Below, in pieces: positions 56,551 to 64,000 of a DNA stretch of 64,000 nt. The position numbers and the translations under genes were made by a program. Source of the DNA: Myxocyprinus asiaticus (lineage: Eukaryota; Chordata; Actinopteri; Cypriniformes; Catostomidae); contig NC_059393.1 of the NCBI RefSeq assembly GCF_019703515.2, positions 9,007,501 to 9,071,500 on the forward strand, read 5' to 3'. The stretch's first letter is position 1, and the number at the start of each line of letters is the position of its first letter. Below the pieces are notes generated by a model. It was given only the letters and a program-made list of their open reading frames with translations, was not told the DNA's origin and did no database searches.

Positions 56551-57979
56551 TGATGACAAATTTGTACCTCGACATATAATTTCATGATGATAATTTTCTG
56601 ATGCCCTTTGTGTCAGTCTATTGATGACAAAGGCTTCTCATTGCAAGCAATGCGCTTGCTGGCTGTGTCAAAATACAGATGCTTGAGGGTGCTTTTGGCA
56701 TCCATATAGTGTTGTGCAGGGCTCTTACACAAACAATAGAATTTGATGCCTTGGGAGTGAGAACATGTTGCTTTACAGTGTTTGCCTTTTGGGATTGAGC
56801 TGCTCTATGAAGAAATTAGAGTTGCCATCTTTAAATGATCTTAAATCCAGTCATAAAACATATTTCTTTGTAAATAATAATAATAAGAAGAATATAAATA
56901 ATGATAATAAAAAGTTGTGTGAAGCTAGCTTTAAAAGCAATATAAAGTATAAATATGTAAAATGTATTATTAGGCCTATTACAAAAGTCAAACTGGATAA
57001 AAACAAGGATACAATTTGATTCATGGAGGAGTAAAAGATAAACTGCAAAAAATGTAAATAGTATTTATATACAACAGTTAGTTCAGGTCCTCAAATCTGA
57101 TTGGACGAGAGATGTTCCATGAGGACCGATGGTCTCACATCATTAGCACTCCGACACTTCACTGTTTGTATCACTCCGCTTGTGTTCGTGCCATTCTAAA
57201 CTAAAGTGATAGAGCAGTGCCGACGTGTTAAGAGCTATATGTGTCTTTACCTTTAATTTTGTGTCATTACATATTTTAGCCAGCAGATGGTGGCAAAAGA
57301 CAATTTTCGTGTGTAATATGAGTCAGTTAGGTGATGTGAAGTGAGTCAGCATCAGTCAGTATTTTCATTCATCAGTACTACGTGATTGCTCTGATTACTA
57401 CTACACTACTAAAGCTAGGAAATAGCTTTAAACTAACAACTTTAGCATTAAGGCTCATCACAGAGACACAACAGACTAATTAATTACACAAACTCATGTT
57501 GCTTACCTCTTACCAGAGTTTCCACATTGGAGATGACATACTGTTCAAAATTAACAGTATGTTTGCAGCAAAGCACTAATAAGTTTCAAAGTTTAAACCT
57601 CTTGTTAGAGCCTGTTTATATACAATGTTTCGGAAGTAAAATGGTACTTTAATTTACCAAAGTGGCATTCAACTGATCACAAAGTATAGTCAGGACATTA
57701 CTGATGTAAAAAAAAGCACCATCACTATTTGAAAAAAGTCCTTTTTTAATCAAACCTAGACAGGCCCCATTTCCAGCAGCCATCACTCCAACACATTATC
57801 CTTGAGTAATCATGCTAAATTGCTAATTTGGTACTAGAAAATCAATTGCCATTAAATCAAACATGGTTGAAAGCTGTCTGGTACATTAAATGAAGCTTAA
57901 CGTTGTCTTTATGTTTGTTTTTGAGTTGCCACAGTATGCAATAGACTGGCATGTCTTAAGGTCAATATTAGGTCAAAAA

Positions 57980-58641
57980 TGGCAAAAAAAGAAACAGCTT
58001 TCTCTAGAAACTCATCAGTCAATCATTGTTTTGAGGAATGAAGGCTGCACAATGCTTGAAATTGCCAAAAAAAAAAAAAAAACTGAAGATTTCATACAAA
58101 GGTGTACACTACAGTCTTTAAAGAAAAAAAGTCAGCTGGCTCTAACAAGGACAGAAAGAGATGCGGAAGCCCCAGATGTACAATGAAACAAGAGGATAAA
58201 TACATCAGAGTCTCTAGTTTGAGAAATAGACACCTCACATGTCCTCAGCTGACAGCTTCATTGAATTCTACCTGCTCAACACCAGTTTCATGTACAACAG
58301 TAAAGAGAAGACTCAGGGGTGCAGGCATTATGGGAAGAATTGCAAAGAAAAAGCCACTTTTGAAACAGAAAAACAAAAAGAAAAGGTTAGAGTGGGCAAA
58401 GAAACACAGACATTGGACAACAGATAATTGGAAAAGAGTGTTATGGATCTTAACCCAATTGAGCTTTTGTGGGATCAGCTAGACTGTAAGGTGCGTGAAA
58501 AGTGCCCGACAAGACAGCCACATCTATGGTAAGTGCTACAGGAAGTGTGGGGTGAAATGTCTCCTGAGTATCTGGACAAACTGACAGCTAGAATGTCAAG
58601 GATCTGCAAAGCTGTCATTGCTGCACGTGGAGGATTTTTTT
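57980..58641 (+). pseudogene. Tc1-like transposase remnant
   Basis: Pieces in several frames: SLETHQSIIVLRNEGCTMLE, SSLRNRHLTCPQLTASLNST, KKRLEWAKKHRHWTTDNW, then an internal deletion that removes the first two catalytic Asp regions before a decayed NPIELLWDQ. Confidence 0.85.
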
Positions 58642-59230
58642 GATGAGAACACTTTGAAGTAGTTTAACCATTTAAAGCTTGAGCCCAAAATTCCGAAAAT
58701 TCCATTCTGTGCCAGAATATGATATTCATATCCATATTACATGGACATATTCATATGACATCACACACCTGAACTGTATATACCATATTGAAGAGAAGAA
58801 CTAGGACTTTCAAATTATATAAATATATGTATGATTATTTAAGGCTAATCATCCTTTATCAATAAGATTTCACACAGCAATTGTTACAAAAATCTTCTCC
58901 GGCCACCATACTTCATCAGACAACTGCAATTTCAACCATTTTAATTACAAGCTAGAGGGAAACTTAGAGTGTATGAAATATACATAATTTTGTAAGCAAT
59001 GTAGAATAGCAGACAGCTTAGAAATATAATCTATTGTTTAAAAGTGATGACCATTCTATTGATTAGTGGGAAAACAGAATAAAACAAACATTTAGAATGT
59101 TAAGATACATTTCACATGACCACTCCTCAAATACTCCTTTTGAGCACTTGTAATAATAAATTGTGATTGCATCTGAAATTGAAAGACACAAACACTGAAA
59201 TATACATTTTATGTTCAATAAAACACACAC

Positions 59231-59236
59231 TTTATT
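59231..59236 (-). terminator. Poly(A) signal of the insert
   Basis: AATAAA followed at once by GTGTGTGTTTT, a typical downstream GT-rich element, 130 nt past the ORF stop. Confidence 0.55.
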
Positions 59237-59365
59237 TAATTTGAACATTAGAATTACACACGAATTAGACAGCAAAACATACAAAATCAAACTTTCGAAA
59301 TATCTACAGTAAATACATTTTTAATAAAGAGTGCAGGAACAGAATATATATAAATTCATAAATAC

Positions 59366-59644
59366 TCAACAACTGCAATACCTGTGGAGAGAAGAGAGGG
59401 AGAAAAGAGGGGAGGGGGAGGACAACAACACCAGTAAACATGGCTGGGGATCAGGTTCCATCTCATCATCCATCTCCTCACGGTCCACGTCTTCCTGCAG
59501 TAGTTCCTGGTCCAACAGATCTTCCTCCTGTGTGCTCAAGACTTCATAAGCCACGTCCTCCTCTGATATGAACCTAAGCTCATCAGCAGTCAGCTGCTTC
59601 CTCCTCTTGAGAGTGCTCAGCAGGGAGCCATAGTCTCTATCCAT
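59366..59644 (-). CDS. Acidic 92-residue protein of unknown function
   Basis: The acceptor TTTCTGTTGTAG ends two nt before the ATG. Starts MDRDYGSLLSTLKRRKQLT; residues 21-66 are very acidic (EEDVAYEV, EEDLLDQELLQEDVDREEMDDE). Acidic N termini of this kind occur in piggyBac-type transposases; that link is inference only. Near 59382 a strong pyrimidine tract ending CCACAG looks like a second 3' splice site, so the last residues may be intron read-through and the insert internally deleted. Not recognised as any named gene. Confidence 0.45.
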   Translation of the reverse strand: MDRDYGSLLSTLKRRKQLTADELRFISEEDVAYEVLSTQEEDLLDQELLQEDVDREEMDDEMEPDPQPCLLVLLSSPSPLFSLSSLHRYCSC

Positions 59645-60250
59645 CTCTACAACAGAAAAAAAGTACAACAATAGGTAGCCAGCAGTGTGTTCTTCACAAA
59701 TCCGTACACTGAATAGTCACCAAAGGCTTGCAGACTAACCAGAATGTCCAACTGCAGACAGCCCTCTCACACTTTCCTTGTGAACAGGAAGCTATACACA
59801 ATCTAAATCATGTCTGTGTGATGGATGGGTAAGGCTACCTGCTAAATTATAGAAAGATATCTACCATTTTTTCTTTTTTATTACATGGAAAATCAACAAG
59901 CTAGATAACGTATCTAACTAGCAGGCCAGTTTCCAGGCAGGTCTGAACAGCGTCTGCTCTCTGCCTCACATTACTTCATGCAGATTTTCCACAAGTGACA
60001 AAATTGGCCAAAAAAGTTATTGATATTTAGCTAAAAATGTACATAGTATTGCTAGCTAATGTTTATTTAGCAAGTTTCACAGAAATTTGCTTAAAAATAG
60101 AGGCTAGCTGCCCGTCCGATAAACGCCAACGGTCATGTCATTTTTACCAGAAATAACTAGCATTACTCCTACAAATAAATGCTTCACAACTAAAACGTTT
60201 TGACTTTCAATAGACAGTATTGACAACACCTGTTAAATAACTTGTCTTAC

Positions 60251-60390
60251 CTTGAAAGATCGCCTCAGTTTTCAATTTGAAGCAGTACGTCCAACACTGG
60301 AGGTAATCTCCCGGTGTATCCTCTCTGGCTCCGCTCAGGCAAATGGAGGATGACGCTGATGACGATACATTTATTATTCACGCCCAGAAA
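60251..60390 (-). promoter_or_regulatory. Probable untranslated first exon and promoter of the insert
   Basis: Locally GC-richer. An ATTGG (inverted CCAAT) box lies near 60400. The exon ends TTTCAAG|GTAAGA, a strong donor, at 60251. The exon start is not defined by sequence. Confidence 0.45.
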
Positions 60391-61319
60391 CCCCTAAACC
60401 AATCATATGTGCGTTTAGCTGATATTGTCATGAGTATCTGCCAGTTTTCAGAAATAAAATCGGTGATTGGATGGCGAAGATATTGAGACAGGAACCATGG
60501 AAATAATTGTTCCCAAATTTGAATGCTACGGCTGGTAAGGGAAGTTGTGAACATTTTTTTTCAAATTGTAATAGTAATTTTTCATGTTATTAATGTCCTG
60601 ACTATACATTGTGATCAGTTGAATGCCACTTTGGTGAATAAAAGTACCAATTTCTTTCCATAAGAGCAAAATCTGTACATTATTCCAAACTTTTGGCCAA
60701 TGGTGGTGGGTGCTGACTGCCATTGTGGCTAAACAAAGTGATTTCATGTCCAAATAAACGGTGTTGTGTAAAGACTGGAGATATGTCAAACATTTAAGAT
60801 GAATTACTTTATTCTCAACTTCATTTTCTTATTCAAAGTTACCCTTGAGTCAGATGCAAATTACTATCAGAGCATTTACACATTTTAGGTGTCACTAAAG
60901 AATAAGCAAATAAGCAGCTTTTCTCTGTTGAGCATCTATATTGAAAACGCAAGCTAATTGCAAACATTTTAAATGTAAAAAAATGAAATTATCCATATAA
61001 TAAATAATTATTTTATGTATTGGTATTTATCATAAAAGAAGACCAATGTGATATCAAAGCAGAAAACCAATATGACATTGAAAGGTTTTATGTGTGTATA
61101 TATACTGCATAACACTCACTGAGCACTTTATTAGGTACACCTGTACACCTACTTATCCATGTGATTATCTAATCAGTCAATCATGTGGCAGCAGTGCAAT
61201 GAATAAAATCATGCAGATATGGGTCAGGAGCTTCTGTTAATGTTCACATCAACCATCAGAATGGGGGAAAAATGTGATCACAGTATTTTTTTCGACCATG
61301 GCATGATTGTTAGTGCCAG

Positions 61320-61990
61320 TTGGCTGGTTTGAATATTTCTGTAACTACTGATCTCCTGGGATTTCCACACACAACAGTCTCAAGAGTTTACTCAGAATGG
61401 TGCCAAAAACAAACAAAAAAACATCCAGGGAGCTGCAGTTTTTCAGATGGAAATGCCTTGTTGATGAGAGAGGTCAAAAGAGAATGGCCAGACTTGGCTG
61501 AGCTGACAGAAAGACTATGGTAACTCAGATAACCACTCTGTACAATTGTGGTGAGAAGAATAGCATCTCAGAATGCACAACATGTCGAACCTTGAGGCAG
61601 ATGGGCTACAACAGTAGAAGAACAAAAAAACGTAGCCAATTTAACATGTCGGGTTCCACTTCTGTCAGCCAAGTACAGAAAGCTGAGGCTGCAGTGGGCA
61701 CAGGCTCACCAAAACTGGACAGTTGAAGACTGGAAAAACATAGCCTGCTCTGATGAATCTCGATTTCTGCTGAGACACACAGATGGTAGGGTCAGAATTT
61801 GGCACCAACAGCATGAATCAGCCTGCCTTCTGTCAACAGTCCAGGCTGGTGGTGGTGGTGTAATGGTGTGGGGAATGTTTTCTTGCCACACTTTGGGCCT
61901 ATTAATACCAATCAATCATCACTTGAATGCCACAGCCTATTTGAGTATTGTTGCTGACCATGTGCAAATCTGCAGAAATTCTGCGAAGCA
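61320..61990 (+). pseudogene. Tc1-type transposase remnant
   Basis: ISVTTDLLGFPHTTVSRVYS is the DNA-binding part. Further on, frames give SDESRF-like and GGGVMVWG-like pieces of the catalytic core with stops and frameshifts. A last fragment (ATGGACCAGAATCTCAAAGG) lies near 62570. Confidence 0.75.
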
Positions 61991-62661
61991 ATGTGACTGT
62001 AAAACGTTTTCATATCATGATAACTGAAGCATTTATCACAGTATATGTATTATCACAGTATTGTATTGAATTACAAAACAGGTTGAAAGATAAATACAAT
62101 TTATTGTTGTTCTTAGTTACAAGATTTAGATACTTGTTTTGTACGTTTTAAATTAAAAGATCACAAAGAAAGTAAATTTGCAAAGATCAAACCATATAAG
62201 ATTCAAAGAGACATGGTGGCTTGCAAAAGTCCAAAGCTTCTATTTTGCATTCATCTAATTTACTGAGGTTTATTTTCATTGCAAATGAACAATAACAACA
62301 ATAGTAACATTTTGAGGGAAAAGTTTAATTGAAAAAGAAACATGAATTTTAGAGTTTCCTAGTAATTTGGCATGTCGTCCTATTACTGTAAGAGGTAGTT
62401 GGGAATGGTGATTTATTGATGGAAATGCTACAGTGCATTCAGAAAAATGTAAACAATTTGGTTAACAGATTATCTAGAAATGTTCACGGTATTTTGAAGT
62501 GCTCACAATAACAATTTTGTGCATGTTAATTACCGAATTTCAGCAAATGTCTAGATGCAATCATGTCAGCATGGACCAGAATCTCAAAGGATTGTTTCTA
62601 ACATCTTTTGGAATCCATGCCACGAAGAAATGAGGCCCCACCCAGTATTAGTATATTGTTC

Positions 62662-63074
62662 TTAAAGGGATAGTTCACCCAAAAATTAAAATTCTCTCAG
62701 TATTCACTTACCCTGATGCCATCCCAGATGTGTATGACTGTCTTTCTTCAGCAGAACACAAATTAAGTTTTTTTAGAAAAAAGTTGAAGCTCTGTAGGTC
62801 CTTATAATGTAAGTAAATGGGTGCCATCAGGCTGCTGGCTATTTGACGGTCCAAAAGGCATATTTAGGCAGCATAAATATAATCCACACGACTCCAGTCA
62901 ATCAATTAATGTCTTTTGAATGTCTTACATTATAAGGACCTACAGAGCTGCAACATTTTTCTAAAAATCTTAATTTGTTTTCTGCTGAAGAAAGACAGTC
63001 ATACACATCTGACATGGCATCAGGGTATGTGAATAATGAGAGAATTTTCATTTTTGGGTGAACTATTACTTTAA
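62662..63074. mobile_element. TTAAAGG-family MITE nested in the Tc1
   Basis: TTAAAGGGATAGTTCACCC and the inverted GGGTGAACTATTACTTTAA; arms contain ATTCTCTCAGTATTCA / GAATAATGAGAGAATT. Same family as 24159-24807 and 36749-37455. Confidence 0.78.
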
Positions 63075-63703
63075 TAAAGTGCTCAGTGAGTGTATTTGTA
63101 AACAAGGTTCAGCATGTTAATCAATGTCTTTTAATTCTTATCTTTATTATGGCTGTATAAAAGCACAAAAAATAAATTACATGAAGAAACAGACATGCAA
63201 ATTCAGGGAGGCAACCTCTGGTATGTTCTGCAAACACTGATATTCATTAATCAAATTGTTTGAATTTGGCATTGTTAGTGACAGTATATTTCAGATGACA
63301 AACCTGTTGCCCAAGAACATCCATAGGAGAAGAATAAAGCTGAACAAGGCAAGTGCAAAGGTTAAACTCCTTAATCTTTGTAAGCTAATAAAGCTTTGGA
63401 ACCTGTGCATCAAGTGTTAGAGTGATGGAGGACACAATTACCCTACTTAGAAACCTGTACATTAACTCAGCTTCCTTTTACCCATTTGGCGCATCATATA
63501 CTGGCAACCAAATGGGTTTTAAAGTGGTGAGACCAAAAGACCTCATTATTATAGCACAAACCCAACACCTACATCTGTATCATGCATTTGTGGAAAAAGG
63601 TTGGAGTCTTTTTTCCCCCTAAGTGATTCTCCAATCTAATACCATACAATGCAGATATTGTAATAGTTACAAAATAAATGGCAAGAAAAACTTGTTAATT
63701 CCC

Positions 63704-63833
63704 CCCTCCCTAGCAACTGGGCCAATTTGGTTGCTTAGGAGACCTGGCTGGAGTCACTCAGCACGCCCTGGATTTGAGCTCATGACTCCTGGGGTGGTAG
63801 TCAGCGTCTTTACTCACTGAGCTACCCAGGCCT
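63704..63833 (-). repeat. SINE copy, head half only
   Basis: Keeps the tRNA-like head (GGCCTGGGTAGCTCAGTGAG) and about 60 nt of body, then ends. 5' portion of the same family as 660-1082. Confidence 0.65.
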
Positions 63834-64000
63834 CCAAGACTTGAGTTATCTTGTAGAAAACAGTAGCTGTGTAGCCAGTGTGGTGGAAAAAGAGGGCAAA
63901 TACAATGCCAGCAGGTCAAACCTAAGCCTGGAGACAGAAGTGCTGAGGTCTTGATCTGGGCCTGGAGCCAGTGGATGAGAACATTAAAAGCTGAACATCT

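Larger units (their letters stand above)
58668..60534 (-). other. Gene-like insert in the Tc1 (leader exon, acidic ORF, poly(A) signal)
   Basis: Sits after a TTAA (58664-58667) in the Tc1; the right junction reads GTAA where TTAA would be expected. On the minus strand it shows a leader exon, a donor, an acceptor, a short ORF and AATAAA followed by GT-rich sequence. TTAA targeting suggests a piggyBac- or Kolobok-type element, but no clear terminal inverted repeat was found. A host gene fragment is also possible. Confidence 0.5.
57612..60705 (+). mobile_element. Decayed Tc1-like transposon, interrupted
   Basis: Left portion 57612-58667 (end degraded) and right portion 60535-60705. GGTACTTTAATTTACCAAAG on the left pairs inverted with CTTTGGTGAATAAAAGTACC on the right, and both continue through 'GACTATAC..TGTGATCAGTTG'. 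The middle, 58668-60534, is unrelated inserted DNA. Confidence 0.82.
61112..63092 (+). mobile_element. Tc1-type transposon, decayed, with nested MITE
   Basis: ACACTCACTGAGCACTTTAT at the left and the inverted AATAAAGTGCTCAGTGAGTG at the right, both next to TA. Transposase pieces lie from 61320 to 61990. The interior at about 62000-62540 is unrelated or highly diverged. A MITE (62662-63074) interrupts it just inside the right end. Confidence 0.8.

Noticed and set aside
59331..59549. Plus ORF rich in Ser and Arg
   Set aside because: Complement of the acidic ORF on the minus strand, which has the splice and poly(A) context.

Overview
The window is nuclear DNA from a ray-finned fish, probably a cypriniform (this last point is inference). 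It is AT-rich, intron-rich, full of (TA)n arrays, and crowded with Tc1-type transposons, hAT and TTAA-type MITEs, a DIRS retroelement, L2 and L1 fragments and a tRNA-derived SINE. No prokaryotic features are present.

The host genes are two tandem adhesion G-protein-coupled receptors on the minus strand. Both match ADGRG7 (GPR128) in domain order and motifs. Paralogue A (20991-51773) is complete: 16 exons whose phases and splice sites all agree, coding for 744 residues (758 if an upstream in-frame ATG is used). Its order is signal peptide, Ser/Thr-rich stretch with a short EGF-like module, GAIN region, intact GPS, seven membrane helices and a very short tail. Paralogue B (1-14141) has the same exon plan and runs off the left edge after the start of exon 14. 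Its GPS has lost the catalytic His-x-Thr, so it should not self-cleave, and its first exon is tiny and uncertain. A third, relic exon of the same family lies between the two genes (20175-20266).

Layout from left to right: paralogue B (0-14.1 kb), with a SINE, a head-to-head pair of Tc1 derivatives, a mariner-like MITE and a hAT-like MITE in its introns; an intergenic stretch (14.2-20.6 kb) of MITEs and unclassified repeats; paralogue A (21.0-51.8 kb), with an L2 LINE, a broken Tc1 copy, a Tc1 inside a MITE inside a TA array, and a DIRS element that is itself cut by an L1 fragment, a hAT MITE and a 1.2 kb foreign-looking segment; then an intact, possibly autonomous DD34E transposon (51986-53568) about 0.2 kb upstream of the paralogue A start codon. 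The right part (53.6-64 kb) holds fold-back MITEs, a decayed Tc1 interrupted by a 1.9 kb gene-like insert (spliced leader, acidic 92-codon ORF, poly(A) signal), and another Tc1 interrupted by a MITE.

The main biological story is a tandem receptor duplication with divergence at the autoproteolysis site, inside a dense mobile-element landscape. The least explained item is the gene-like insert at 58668-60534. All family names come from reading the sequence; no database search was run.
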